Positions 47,625 through 60,205 of a stretch of 64,000 nucleotides of DNA are shown piece after piece. The stretch comes from Orbilia blumenaviensis. Lineage: Eukaryota; Ascomycota; Orbiliomycetes; Orbiliales; Orbiliaceae. Location: assembly GCA_036872755.1 (NCBI GenBank), contig JAVHNS010000004.1, positions 186,001-250,000 on the forward strand, read 5' to 3'. The translations under genes were made by a program, and so were the position numbers. The first letter of the stretch is position 1, and the number at the start of each line of letters is the position of its first letter. Below the pieces are notes generated by a model. It was not told where the DNA came from. It was given only the letters and a program-made list of their open reading frames with translations, and made no database searches.

Positions 47625-48450
47625 ACAGCCAAAATAAAGAAGAAAAATAAAGATATTATACAGCAACATTCATTGAACTCGCCAATGAGAGTAAAAAGTA
47701 AATTAGATTGGGGGATGTGCAATCATTCATGCAACCGAGATATCGAACAAAAATAGCAGAAGAAGAAGGAAGCCGTCCGTATATATATACAACGAAGAAT
47801 CCCCGTTCGTTAAATTAGTTAAGAAGAAAAATAGAAAGAAGGGAAGAAAAGGAAGAAGAGGAAGAGAAAAAAAGGAGCATCATGGCCCAATTATTAAGAG
47901 TGGTATCAGAAGGTCAGCTTTTTTTTTTTTCATCACTTTCGTCTCTTTGTCCTCATTTTTTGTAAATGTTAGCAAGGTATACCTCCATCCCACTGGACTG
48001 GGTATATAAAGATCCAGGAACCACCAAGAACGAAAGAAAACAGAGAGAGAGAGAAAAAAACAATAGAGAAACAAAGACAAGCCCCACCGTATTTTCGTCC
48101 GTTGCTCGTTTTCCCTATACACAAAAAAAAGTCCCAGTTAATGCGCTGTATAAGTCGTTTTTTTTGTTGTTGCCCCAGAAATGCTGCCGAAGTGCGATCT
48201 TTGTATATATGATTAACCGTAATCAAATTAATTGTCTGAAAGACGGTGGAAATGGGGGAAAAAACGAAAAACCAATACACAACGGGGGGGAAGTAAAGGA
48301 GAGAAGAGAAGAGGAAAAAAAAGAAAGAACCCGATATTAATACAATTAAAACACACCGCTAATGCATGGACCCAGGGAGCAATAAAAGAAAGGAAGGAAG
48401 AAGAGGGGGATATATATTGGGGAACGGTGTGATAAGATAGATCATCGTCA
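47289..48450. other. Intergenic region
   Basis: 1.16 kb between two minus-strand genes. Poly-A at 47594-47619 and A/G-rich runs elsewhere. No coding region was seen. Confidence 0.5.
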
Positions 48451-51410
48451 TCAAGCCTCCATCCACGACACTACACTACCGTCCGCGAGTGGTCTTCTAA
48501 CAAGCCACTCGGCCACAGTCTCGTAGCATAGAACGTACTGTCTGAGAGTCTGCACCATCGATAGTCTTTGATCTCTCAGATTCTCCACGGCCTTCTCAAT
48601 CAGATCCACGCGATCATCGTTGATCCACTGCCCCTGGAAGTCGCTGTTGTCAAAGCTATAGCGCATGGGAGAGTCTCCCTCGTAGTCGACACCGTTGTAG
48701 GGGTACCTCCCGCCCGAAGTCTTCACATACTCGCGTTGCCGTCTAAGCATGTCGATTACGGAGTCGGTAGCACAGAAGGTACCAGTTCTACCGCAGCCTG
48801 CACTGCAGTGAACGAGAACCGGTCTTTCGACGTCAGTTCGAGAAGATCGTCTGTCATGAGTGTTGGTGGATGAGGATCGCCGAGAACCACCAGAGGAACG
48901 AATCACCAACTCAGTCTGCTCGATGAGACCGAGGATGTGAGCTGGATCGGCTGGAGCGCCAAAGTCAGGCCATGAGGAATACTGAAGCTGCGTGATCTCT
49001 CGAAGAGGCGAGAATGGGTGGGCGCTGTGGCTCAAAGTAAACTTGCGCATAACAACGTGAGGTCCACTAGGTTCCTTTGGAGACTCAGGCTCATGACGGC
49101 TAGGACCTTGACGACGGGTCGAGCCATCCTTCTTGTAAAGAGGCCCACTAGTCTTAGCCGGATCTAATGATATCCTCTTCTCTGAGATGTTATTCAGTTG
49201 ATAAGGACCGTAGCTGTGCTCCTTCCAGTACTTGTGGCACTTGAGTTGCCCTCCTTCCGCTTCAGCAGTAAGCATAACTATAACACGGACGTCATGGTCC
49301 CAGACAACGCTCCAGAAGTCACGGAAAGTATGAGGGATCGGACCCTGAGTTGCGATATACCTCTTCGAGCTGAAGTCAGTCGATACGTAACTAGCATTGA
49401 TGTAGTCACAGGACTCCGGAGAGAAATCGGTAAGCCTGACTCTCGTATGGTCGTAGGGCCAGATGTTGTTGTAGCGATTCTTCGCACCCTTTTCCACACC
49501 GGCCAAAGTATGAGTCTGAGGCGGTCGGACAGTCTTCGGTGATTCGTAGGTGACATTGACGTTCAGGGCATCCTGCATCCTGCGCTGCTCGGCCTTCTCC
49601 AACTTCAAGAACTTGTCGGCAACCCTCTTAGCCCCATCTTCCCTGAGAGCCTTTTGCATCCATTTAGGCATCGCCCTGCGAACCTCGGACGTGATGTATG
49701 ATGGAATTTTCAAGGGAATCTCTCCGACACCTCCGATCAAATCCATATTCTGTCGGATGTTAGAAAAGAAGGGGTTAGCAGCGGCCTTAGGCATGACACA
49801 GTTGAAGGCTGGTGGGCCGCCATCTGAAGAACCCGACAGCGAAAGCGAGTTGACCCTCTTTGTCTCGGTTTGGACAGGTCCCATGTCGACCATGCCAGGG
49901 AACTGCTCGCTGAACTCCTCGAAGCCGCCTAAAATCGATAAATAAAAGGAAATGTTAGCTCTCCATTCAAACAAATAATAAATATACATATGGGGGGAAT
50001 ATATGGAAACTTACCACTCAGGAGATATGCCTCTCCCTGCCAACCTTCTCGGACGAATTTGCTAACAGTGTGCGCTGCAGAAGCGGATTCTTTGACAGTG
50101 CTCGAAGATGCATCATAAACGACAATGTTGTTGACTTCCTTCCACCTAGCGAGCTGCTTTTTCATTTCCGGCCCACCAAGGCTCTCCGTCAGTTTGGCGA
50201 TGTTGAAAGAAGGTCGCTTCAGGAGAGTTGTGGGGATGGAAATGTTGATAGAGCCTCTGATTCTGGATTGAGAGAACTGCTGGAAAGGTCGCAAGTCCAG
50301 AAGAAGGGTTGTCTTTGGAGCAAGATCGAGTATCTGGGCCAATTTGGAGGCATACATCAAAGAGAGGCCGTCTACTTGGGAACTAGGTGGTAAGGTGGAG
50401 GATCTCTGGCGGTCTACAGATGGCCTGGCAATGAAATCGCCGGCGACAGGGCCGCCGTTCAGATGAGGCATGGATGCTGAGCTCCAGCCGGAAGCGGAGA
50501 CAGAACGGCTTGGGATGGAAGGGTCGTAGGTGACAGGGGAGTCATATCTGACAGGCTGATCAAAGTAGTTTTGGGGTTCTTCATATAAGCTATCCCTTCG
50601 CATTGACATCAAGGCAGCCCTCTGCTGCATTTCACTCTCAGACCTAGGAGACAGGACTTTCCTCGAAGAGGAAGAAGGGTAGGAATCGTGGCGGGGAGAT
50701 TTCAACGCAGTAATAGCAGCAGCAGTAGCACCGAAGAATCCGTCCGTGGCCATGGAGGGTGGTGGCGGGGGGTGCGCGGATTCGGAGGACATATCCCTGC
50801 TTCCAGCCCTGCTCCTTTGGTTGGCAGCATGGTTTTTATTATGGGCAGCTATGGCAGAGGATTGTCGGCGAAAGTTTTCTGAGGCAGCGGTTGGCATGCT
50901 GTCGATGTCAAGGACCTGGGGGGATCTGGCAGCTACGGAGCGAAGGGAGGAGCTGGCGGACCAATTGTTGAGGGCGTAGGAATCCTCGGAATCCCGGTCG
51001 AGGCCGAAATAGCCAGAGGCAGGGCTGGAAGTTTGAGCAGATGCATCGGAAGGGCGAGGCAAGGGAGTCTTCCGGGGGTAGGCTGCGGGAGTGGAGGGAA
51101 TGTGGGAAGAAGCAGAAGCAGAAGCAGAAGCAGCAGCAGGATGCTCGGCAGGAGTGCCGGGGATTGTGTAGAGATGGTGGTGATTGTGATGATGATGATG
51201 ATGGTGATGAGAGGGAGGCTGGATGTGCTGGGAGGACCTTGAATGTGATTGGGCAGCAGCTGAAGCCGAAGAAGAGGACGATGAGGACGATGAGGAGGAG
51301 GAGGAATTCCTGGGGTTGAAGATTGGATTGAAGTCGAAGGGGGTGCCTGGCGACGGGCGTTGAGATGATGTCAGCGACATCGTTGGGAATTCGGAGAGGT
51401 CGATGTGCAT
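48451..51410 (-). CDS. Rhodanese-domain protein tyrosine phosphatase (Pyp/Ptp2-3-like)
   Basis: Dephosphorylates phosphotyrosine, most likely on MAP kinases, as the yeast Ptp2/Ptp3 and fission-yeast Pyp1/Pyp2 enzymes do. Two exons, 51410-50015 and 49928-48451, give 957 residues. Residues 1-340 are disordered (Ser, His, Ala runs; SGYFGLD; DSYALNNW). A rhodanese-like domain spans about residues 350-460 (TTLLLDLRPFQQFSQSRIRGSINISIP), with DASSST where active rhodaneses have Cys, so it is probably a docking module. The PTP domain follows, with the substrate-recognition loop KNRYNNIWPYDHTRV, NYINAS-like DYINASYVS, the acid loop SSWPDFGAP, and the catalytic VLVHCSAGCGRTG (Cys about residue 840). 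The C-terminal extension is short. A 1.8-kb ATG-free region lies upstream. Confidence 0.93.
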
Positions 51411-53195
51411 CCAGGCCGCCCTTCTTTTTCTCTCACTTTCTCTCTTTCACTCTCTTTCTCTTTCTCTTTTCTTTTCTTTCCTTCTTTATGAATTTCGTAT
51501 AGTTAAAAAATTAAGTAAGCCTCCTCCACTCGCTCTCTCTAACCCTCTTTCTCTTTCACTTTCTCTTGGATCCTTTTTTTTTTTTTTTTTTTTTTTTGTT
51601 TTCTGGTTACAAGATCAAGATGGTTCCAGATCCAACCTGGAATCGGAATAAACCAAAAAAAAAAAAAAGAGAGAGGACGAAGAAGAGAAGAAAAAAAAGA
51701 GAAATATGCAGATGCCCAAAAAATGCCGAGTGCGACAGAGAAGAGAGAGAAAAAATGGAGATATGCAGAGAAGAGCAATTGGTTTTTCTGTACAAGACCT
51801 GAACCGAGACCGAGACCGAGACCGGGACCGGGGAGGGGGAGGAGTTGTTGAAGTTAATATGCACCGGAGGACCAAGCCAGACTCAGAATCCAGACCGAGA
51901 GCTCGAGAGAAAACACCAAACCAGTTTCGAAGTTATTTAGTAGCCCTTTTTGTGAATTCAATCCCGAGAGGGATATGCAGGTTGGCTGGTTTTGTTTCGT
52001 TTGGTTGGTTGGTTAGTCGATGGCAGGTGATTTTGAAGAATGGACTGAACCCAGGAGAAGAGGTCGAGCAGGGAGAAGGAGAAGAAGGAGGAGGAGGAGG
52101 AGGTTGATGTTGATGATGTTGATGATGTTGACGATGATGATGATGGATGATAACAGTGCTAGTGAGTGGGTGTGTGGGAGAGAAGAAAGAAAAGAGAGAA
52201 GGAGCAGCAGCTAGTATACTACAACAACACCAACAAGAAAGAAGAGAAGAAGGAGAAGAAGAAGACGAAGAACAGGATTGCGAGCCCTCTATGGCTGTAT
52301 GTATGTATGGGTATAGGTAGGTAGGTAATACCAGTACCGGTATTATTATTATTGCTACTGGTCCCTCCCCCCCAGGTACTGCGACTTGGGCAATCGGAAC
52401 TGCAAATGCAAATAAGCTGCTGCTGCAATTGCTTGTTTCTTTCTTTCTCTCTCTTTTCCACAAAATTGCTTAATTGCTGCTAATAAGCAAGGTTTGCCAA
52501 AAAGTTCAGGTTTCTTTTTTCCCGTTCCGGTTTTTCCTTTTCTGTTTCCCGTTGGTTTGTCCGGGAAATAATGATGAAGAGAAGAGAAAAGAAAAGAAAA
52601 AAAAGAGTATTCGAAAGGGAAGAAAGAGTAGTAGTAGAAGAAGAAGAAGATAAGAAGATGTTCTGGTAATAAGTCTGTCTGTCAGTAAAGTAAAATAAAA
52701 TAAAATAAGATACGAGTAGCAGTGTATTATATTGCCACACTGCCTAATCTGGAGTGAACTTGGACTTGGAAGTAAGTACTGGGAGGGTGTGTGTATGTTA
52801 AACTGACCGTTGGAGGGCAGAGCTGAGCCGAACAGAGCTGATGAGGCAGTATACTGGAATATGACGGATATTCTGCCTCTCTCTCTCTTTTGTTCTGTTC
52901 TTTCCAAAACAGAGTTTCTAATTTCAAATCGTAGTAAAAAGAAGAAGAAGAAGAAGAGTATTAGTAGTAAAATCCAAAATTAAAATTTTAATCTACAGAG
53001 TGACCAAAAAGACAGGAGAGACAAAATGTAGGTAATAGACCTTGGTCGGGTTGTCTTATATTACTTATGTGATACTCTCTCTCTCTCTCTCTCTTTAAAC
53101 TTCCAGGTCAAATATCAAGTATTCGCTGCTGTCAGTCAGTCAGTCGGTCGGTCGGTCGGTCAGGCGAATAGAAATCACCAAGTTGCTACTTCTTC
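51411..53195 (-). promoter_or_regulatory. ATG-free upstream region / long 5' leader of the phosphatase gene
   Basis: On the minus (sense) strand no ATG occurs over 1,785 bases upstream of the start at 51410; the first upstream ATG is the complement of 53196-53198. The same DNA carries about 34 ATGs on the plus strand. Pyrimidine-rich and GA/CT simple repeats dominate. Transcription of this whole segment is inferred. Confidence 0.55.
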
Positions 53196-55520
53196 CATTC
53201 TATTCTATTCTACCTATCAGGTTATATATCATTATATAGGTCCATCTGTATGAGAAGCAGACAGGCAGGTACTTTTTTTTTTTTTTTTTTTTTTTGCCAG
53301 CATACCAATTATCGTCCGGTACAGTCCGACAGATGGAAGAAAAACTCAAAAACCAGTTTTTGTGAAATTTTCCCCATCTCTCTTTCTCTCTCTCTCTCGC
53401 TCTCTGACAAAGCCTGCAGCAGTAAGTAGGTAGGTAGGTTAGCGGTAGCGGTAGCTGTGTGGTATACTAGCACTGGCAGTATACCTACCTACCTAGTAGC
53501 ATGTTAGCGGTAACAGGTAGCTTGGTCGTATCGTATCAGCCTCTTCCTTCACACATGGCCAACCACCCCGGTCGACCGGTCCTATAAGTAACATCCGTCC
53601 AAGCCATCAATCGACTAATCGACCGATCGAGGAATCTTGCAAAACGTGCGTCAAGTCCTTATTCAATTATATATAAGCGTGATATATCTAAAAAGATATA
53701 TCCATGCTACCTCTATATAATATGTGATATAATATATAAGAGAGATTCGAATTCCTGAGAATCAGAGAACCCTCCAGACCCAGCCTTGCAACTGTCAGTA
53801 TCAATTGCCCAGGCGCAGACAATCATGATACAGAGGCCTTTTTTTTTTGTTTACCCCTCTTTTTGTTTTTTTTTGTCTGTCAGCAGATATTCAGGGTCTT
53901 TTGCCCCCCTCTTCATATATCTATCTCAGTATCTATGTACTCAACCTGACCTGCAATTGACTGACTGACTGACTGACCTTTGCTTGCTCCACTTTTTTCT
54001 CAGGTACACGGACTCAAACTCACACGCTGACCAAAAAGCTAAGCAAGTTAGCTGGCTGACTGGGCTAGCTTATAACTCTCTCTCTCTCTCTCTCTCGTAC
54101 TACTGAGAAGCTAAAAAAGTAAAAGCTACTACTGCTAAGACAAGACAATTAAGCCACGAGAGAAAGAAAAAGGGTTCAAACAGTCGGGCAAAGCTCCGAT
54201 CGGGTATAGTTTCAGTTTTTTTTGTCTATGCGGTGGCCCTCCACCCCCCCCGGGGAATTGGGATGGGGGGAAGTCGGGCCAACTGAACTATAGAACTCAA
54301 GTGCCAACTAAAAGTGGAGGTCTAGACCACAAATCACCCCATAGTTGCAGTCTCAATGACGTCATTACTCGCCACCGCTTGCCACATCCGGCTAGGCTCT
54401 GGTCTGTGACGTCACTGGCTTGGCCTTTCCTTCCCCCTCCCCTATATTCCCTCCTATCTCTACCTCTGCTTACCACCTCTGCTGCCATGTATCAAGCATG
54501 CATGCACGTAGAGTAGTAGAGCATGCCCCGGACTGGACTGATCCCTCAACACAAACTTTCCGTTTTAGCTTCGGAATTCCCTCCGATCCACGAATATTTG
54601 ACAACGATGATCATCGATCCCTCAACAACGACAACTGATATATGTACAATAGCAATGCAATTGCCAAAAAAAAAAAAAAAAAAAGGGACATGTGTTTAAC
54701 GTTACCCTGACAGATCCGATCAACATATCATGTATCGTATCATATATCAGCCCTGTGATCACCTCCTCCTTTCCTCCCTCCCTCCCTCCCTTCTATGTAT
54801 GTCGCCCTGGAATTGATACTCAGGGTCCACCTCAGTCTCCTCCGCCTCACATTCTTCTTCTTCTTCTTCTTTCCCTTCCTTCCTTCTTCCTTCTTCCCTC
54901 CGACCGTCCCTTTTTTTTTGGGGGGGGTAATTATAATTGCAATTGCCACCCTCAGCCGAAGCTAAGCTAAGCTAAAGCTATGAACGTATGTGCATACTGG
55001 TTACCAAGTAGAGTACCCCGTAGTCACCTCTCTCTTACTCTTGCTTTCAATTGCCCTCTCTCTCTCTCTCTCTCTCTCTCTCCGACATATCAACCAGCGT
55101 TCCTTCCCCCCCCGCCCCCCTATCAATCTACATATCTTCAACACCAATATAGACTGTTATATATGATATATTATAGTTTCCACTCAATAGGAACCCCCCA
55201 ACCCAATTGAGCCAAATATAATACCAAACTATGTCATACTCATAATGGTAACAATACTATTTATTACCCATGTAGTAATATTAATCAATCGATCAACCCG
55301 TCGAGTGCAACATCAATTAATCTCGGGAACGCGCTTTTGGGGTAATTAGATAGCTTAAGTATGTACAGTGCACTCGCTTTTCGTTTGGTAATAAACCAAG
55401 CATATCAACAATTGGGACCAATGAAAATAAATAAAAATACAAAGAAAAGAAGAAGAAGAAGAAAAGGAGATAGAAGGAGAAGGAGAAGGAGAAGGAAGGA
55501 GAAGAGAAGATAAGATGAAA
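53196..55520. other. Intergenic simple-sequence-rich DNA
   Basis: It contains CT microsatellites (53385-53402, 54075-54095 and 55056-55082), poly-T (53274-53295), GTAGGTAG repeats and a poly-A (54665-54684). No supported gene. This is probably the upstream regulatory DNA of the phosphatase plus the 3' flank of Brr6/Brl1. Confidence 0.5.
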
Positions 55521-57151
55521 TTAGAAGAGGACCCGCCTCCGGACCACACTAGGCGACGCCGGCTCCTCATCCTCCTCCTCTTCTCCATAATCCTCAGCGA
55601 TCCTAATCTTTCTCGCCGTGAAGAATGGCGTCTTCCCCCCTTTCAAAAGCTGCTGGTGTCGAGTTCCCTGCGCTGCAGGAGTCGCGAATATAGCTGTACC
55701 GCTGCCGCCGCCGTTGCCTACCAAGCCGGGGTACGAATGATGCACCACACCCGCCGCGCCCCCATACTCCACAAACCGTGGAGCTGCCGCCGCCATAACC
55801 GGTGCCGGGTGACCCCCCACCTTCGCTCGGAAGAACCCAAACGCGAAATTACTAAAAAAAACACACCCAAACACCAGCACCATGCAGAAAACCATGCTCT
55901 TATAACTGATCGGTTCCACGAACCCGTTGATAATCTCCGCGAACGTCTCAGCCGACACTTGGCTTTTTCCCGTATTGTACGGATCCTTCTCCGCGCACGC
56001 CCTCCATTTCATGCACTGGTCCGCCATTCCAGGCACCATCAGACCCGGCTGGCATCTGTTTTCCAGCAATTTCGCATTGCAGGCCGTTACCTCCAACTGG
56101 GCTATTGCCGTGTAATCCTGAATCTTCCTGTCCACATCCCTCTGGATCGTAATCACAATGAGATAAACAAGGTAGCATCCCAACGCCGCGATTAGAATGT
56201 TCACCGTCAGTTGTAAATACTGTGACAGCACCTGCGGTATATCCCTGTGTGTCTCCGCCCACGTCCTATCCGGAAGAACCTTCTGGTGCCGTCGTTTGTT
56301 GATTGGTGCGAACGGACTATCCGAATCATCGTCATCGTAGGAATCGCCTGAATTGACCCAAAATCCGGTTTGGTTATTATTATTATTATTGTTACCATTC
56401 GACCCTTGCTTCTGCTGCTGCCTCCTCTTCTTCTCCACCTTTTTCGCTGCCTTGTCGCTGAACTTGTGAGCTTTTGTCTCGCCCTTGCCTGATTTCTTTT
56501 GTGGCAAAAACCCAAAGCTCCCGAATAGACCTTTCCCTCCTCCTCCCCCTCCTCCTCCTTCCTGCTTCTTCGGTTTCCCGTCAGGTGTCGCGTCCAAATC
56601 CAGCACAACTTCATCACCGCTATCTTCCTTTTTCTTATCCGTGATCATAAGCGGCGGTGGCGGCGGTTTCGTCGGTGTGTCATCTGTCATCATCGACTCC
56701 ATTCCCGCAACATTAGGTGCCGGCGAATCCTCGGCATCGGAATTTACAGACGGCGACCTTAAATCGCGGGCTGTCTTAAAAGCGGAGGAATCGAGAGGGT
56801 TCTGGAATGGTGTGAAAAAGTAAGGTTTTGAAGATGGTGTCGTCAGGTCGAACTGTCGGTCTTTGATCGGGGTTATTGCTGTTTCTCCATAGTGGCCTGT
56901 ACATACACACACAACCTCCATAAAAATAGGGATACGTGTTAGATACTGAAGTATGCTTTAGGGAATTTTTTTAAAAAAAAGAATACAAGGAGGGAATTTT
57001 GGTGTATTGACGTACGTTTCCTGGGTGGTCCTCCCTGCGACATCTGTCGCTCGATGTTCTGTCGCGAAAACGGCGACGATGGATCGGATGGTCCGTATTG
57101 ATTGTCATAGCTCCAATCCATCGGCGACGCATGATTGCGCGAGCCAGCCAT
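55521..57151 (-). CDS. brr6: Brr6/Brl1-like nuclear envelope protein
   Basis: Integral nuclear-envelope protein required for nuclear pore complex assembly and membrane lipid homeostasis (Brr6/Brl1 family; conserved di-sulphide-bridge nucleocytoplasmic transport domain). Two exons, 57151-57016 and 56896-55521, give 503 residues. The N terminus is disordered with Pro, Gly and Asn runs and two acidic clusters. The conserved core comprises TM1 LTVNILIAALGCYLVYLIVITI (about residues 276-298), a lumenal loop with four Cys (TACNAKLLENRC and QCMKWRAC, about residues 318-348), and TM2 SMVFCMVLVFGCVFFSNFAF (about 378-397). In the family the loop cysteines form disulphides. The C terminus is basic and phosphorylation-prone (PSVVRRRVLF). 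Head-to-head with Ies6, 407 bp apart. Confidence 0.9.
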
Positions 57152-57558
57152 GATGATTATCTCACGCACGCACACACACACACACCCCCTCTCTTTGTTT
57201 ACTCGTAGTCGTGTAGCCGGTGAAAGTAATATACTTAGACTGTGAAGACGTCGACGGAGAGAATGATTGATGAAAGATGATGTTGGTGATGATGTTGACG
57301 TTGGCGATGATGATGACGACGGGAAAGAACCTAGCTCGAGGAATTCGAAGGTGTGTGTGTCCCAAACGGCGCAAACAAACATCAACAACTTTTTTGCGCT
57401 TCATAGCAACCACAAAACATTAAACCTTCAACTCTCTCTTTCAACCACAGTTCCTTTCTCACATCATCATCATCATCATCATCACCATCTCCACCATCAC
57501 CAACCCCCCATCATCGCCGTAGTCACCGCCGTAGCTATAAACCAGACACCCACCCACA
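57152..57558. promoter_or_regulatory. Shared divergent promoter brr6 / ies6
   Basis: 407 bp between two start codons. It includes a (CA)n run near 57166-57184 and a CAT/CATC-rich stretch near 57460-57510 before the ies6 start. No sharper element was identified. Confidence 0.4.
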
Positions 57559-58080
57559 ATGGCGCCGAATAACACCGCCAGCACAGCCCTGCACGAAGCA
57601 AACGACATCACCAACGCCTCCAAACCCTTCAAATCCACGACCTGGAAGCCCGCCGCCCGCCGAAACAAGAACCTTAAACAGGTTCTCACCGAAGTTAACC
57701 GCGCACAAGCGGCCTCAATAATGGCATCCCAGGTCCAAACCGAAGCGAACACAGGCGATAACACGCCAATTCCCGAATCCACGCTCGCGGGACTCTCAGC
57801 CCGCGCATCGGCCGCTCAGCAGGCATCGGCGCTTCAGAAGCTGTCTCTGTCCGCTAATCAGCCCGCGCCGACGTATGGTAACATCGACGCCGCGCCGTCT
57901 TTGCATCCTGCGAATTCGGGACATTGGTGCGATATCACGGGGTTACCGGCTGGTTACATTGATCCTAAGACGAAGCTACGATACGCCAATAAGGAGGTAT
58001 ACGCGGTCATCAGGGGATTGGGACAAGGTGTCTCCGATCAGTTCTTGGCCGTCAGAGGGGCAAACGTCATTTTGAAATAG
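57559..58080 (+). CDS. ies6: Ies6, INO80 chromatin-remodelling complex subunit
   Basis: A nuclear subunit of the INO80 remodeller; it pairs with Arp5 and regulates nucleosome sliding. Single exon of 173 residues, matching family length. The N terminus is basic and hydrophilic (FKSTTWKPAARRNKNLKQVL). The C-terminal YL1_C domain lies at about residues 118-173: HWCDITGLPAGYIDPKTKLRY, then NKEVYAVIRGLGQGVSDQFLAVRGANVILK. The YL1_C domain is also found in Vps72/YL1, but the short length and end sequence fit Ies6. The gene converges with the FAD oxidoreductase gene, with a T-rich 3' flank after 58080. Confidence 0.93.
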   Translation: MAPNNTASTALHEANDITNASKPFKSTTWKPAARRNKNLKQVLTEVNRAQAASIMASQVQTEANTGDNTPIPESTLAGLSARASAAQQASALQKLSLSANQPAPTYGNIDAAPSLHPANSGHWCDITGLPAGYIDPKTKLRYANKEVYAVIRGLGQGVSDQFLAVRGANVILK

Positions 58081-58355
58081 ATCTCTTTTCCTCTTTCTTT
58101 TTTTTTTTTTCCTTCTTCATTTAGTTTTTAATAAACTCGATCGACTATTTTCGCCTCGCTCGGGGCTTTGCGGGGTGGGTTTGTGCTTTTTTTTTGTTTC
58201 AAGGAACTATTACAAGGGCGTTCTTGATGGTGTCTTTTTTCAAAGACACGGCGTTATCATACGATACTCCGAACTATATTACGAAATCACCAAACAATAT
58301 CTCCCTCATTCCAATCCACGCCCTGTTTTTTTTCTCTTACACTATCTCTTCCTAT

Positions 58356-60205
58356 TCAAGTATATTGTAATCCCAACTGGGACACATCCACCGTCGTCGT
58401 CTGCTCTCCCAACAGCATCTCCGCCATAACCTTCCCAGTTCCCAAACTCATACTAATCCCCCACGGGCCATGGCCGGTGGCCACAAACACACCACCACCA
58501 CCTACGTCCCCCTTCGTATCCAACCCTCCCAAAAGCGAATCAGGGACACGAGAAAGGATAGGTTTCCCAGCCGGCGTGACAGGACGATGGCATAGCCCCT
58601 GCTTGATTACGTTTGCCTCCCCATCCGTCAGGTCGTTACGCGTGCCGTCTTCGTCTTCTTTACCGATGCTATTGTCGTTATTGCCACCACCACCACATCC
58701 TCCAGTTCCACTAGAGAACTGCACGATCAACTCCCTTGCAGCAGCAATTAGCCTTTGAATCTCCGCATCATCTGCTTTAACATCCGTAGCTAGCTCTGGA
58801 AGTGGAATAGTCGAGGAGTTGATACCGGCTAGGTATATATCTCCGTTCGCTCTGGTGAACGCCTCGGGATGCCAGTCTAGACCGTCGATACCCGCGAAGA
58901 CCGCATGGAGGGTGTCGTGTTGATGTTGATTAGAATTATAACCGAGAGTGATATCGCTAGATGATTGGTAGATGTTATTGTTATTGCTATTGTTGTCATT
59001 GATAGGTCGGTACGCCGGCGTCCGGAGTATAATACTATGTCCTGCTAGAGATGATACGGGTAGTGTGTAGTTTGATCCAGGGAATAGTCGTTGGAAGAGT
59101 CGGCTGCTCCAGGAGCCTGCTGCGATAAGGATGTGTGAGCATGGTAATACCTCCTCTTCCTCTTCTTCCTCTATACTACCATCGGTAGCATCGGTAGCAT
59201 CGGCTATACCGCTCTTATTCTTCTTCTTCTTGTGGGAGATGACCAACCCGCCCAATTGTCCGTCGGCCGATTGGGAGATTCGCACAGGTGTCACCGGATG
59301 TCGAACGGTTACCCCGCGCCGCTTGATTTCCTCGAGTAGGAATTCGCAGAGGGCGTGCGGGTCACTAAGGTTGCCAATTACATCAGCAGCTGACCGTATT
59401 TCTTACAAATCAAAAAGAAAGAAAAAAAGTTTTTCTTTCTAAAACCAAAGAGAAATAAAAATACGAAAAAAGAAATAAGAAAAATCACGCAGGACAAGAC
59501 AAGACGAGAAAGAAAGAAAATGTTTCACAGAGATTTGTGTGAAGAGGGAAGGGAAGTTTAATGCGAGGCGAGAGGGAAGGGGGAAAGAGAGACATACAGC
59601 TGCGCGGTAGAATCACCAGTACTGGACAACTCCACCGTCCCACCCTCACAATTCCACCAACCATCCGGCAGCGCATTGCCACGTCGCCCATCGTCTCCAT
59701 CAGAAGTAAAAGCAGAAGCAGAAGAAGAAGTAGAGGATGAGGAGGCAGCAGCAGCATCAACCCGACTAGTCCCCTCCCTCAACCAATCATCCCCCCGTTT
59801 CCTACCCCCTTCCCCGGTTCCCCTTTCAAAACTATAGCTCCGACTGGGAGCATACCCCCACCGCCGTCTCCCATCATTCGCATCCGCCAGCTGCCGGTGC
59901 AGGGAAAAACTCAACTCGCCGAGTTTGGAGGATGCGGCGCCGAACCAGTCCTTTGCCAGGAAACCGCCGGCACGGCCGGACGCGCATGCGAACAGCGTTG
60001 GTGAAGTGTCTAGCACGGTTATATCCCTTGGTGAGATTTTCGAAGGGGCAAAATCATCATTATTACTATGAGGCGATGAGAGGTAGTAAGCAGTCGACAG
60101 CCCGATGACTCCGGCGCCCAGAATCAAGACGGATGGATTAGTCGTAGCAGTAGTCGTAGCAGTAGTAGTAGTTGTCGTGTTGTCAAGTGTGGTATTTTGC
60201 GACAT
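58356..60205 (-). CDS. FAD-dependent oxidoreductase (Tda3/DAO-like)
   Basis: A DAO-family flavoenzyme of the Tda3/FOXRED1-like group. Two exons, 60205-59598 and 59364-58356, with a 233-nt intron; 538 residues. I place the acceptor at 59365-59366 because it restores the family stretch STAQL followed by DPHALCEFLLEEIKRRG in frame. Rossmann FAD-binding motif VLILGAGVIGLSTAYYL (residues 26-42), GGFLAKDW, an adenine-pocket strand SHILIAAGSWSSRLFQRLFP, DWHPEAF, and the C-terminal GHGPWGISMSLGTGKVMAEMLLGEQ. Poly-Thr near the N terminus, and low-complexity Ser, Glu and Gly inserts lengthen the protein. No targeting signal is evident. The substrate is not known. Confidence 0.88.

Noticed and set aside
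52020..52214. Plus-strand Arg-run frame in the phosphatase upstream region
   Set aside because: Pure translation of GGA/GAT repeats on the antisense strand of a leader; not a gene.
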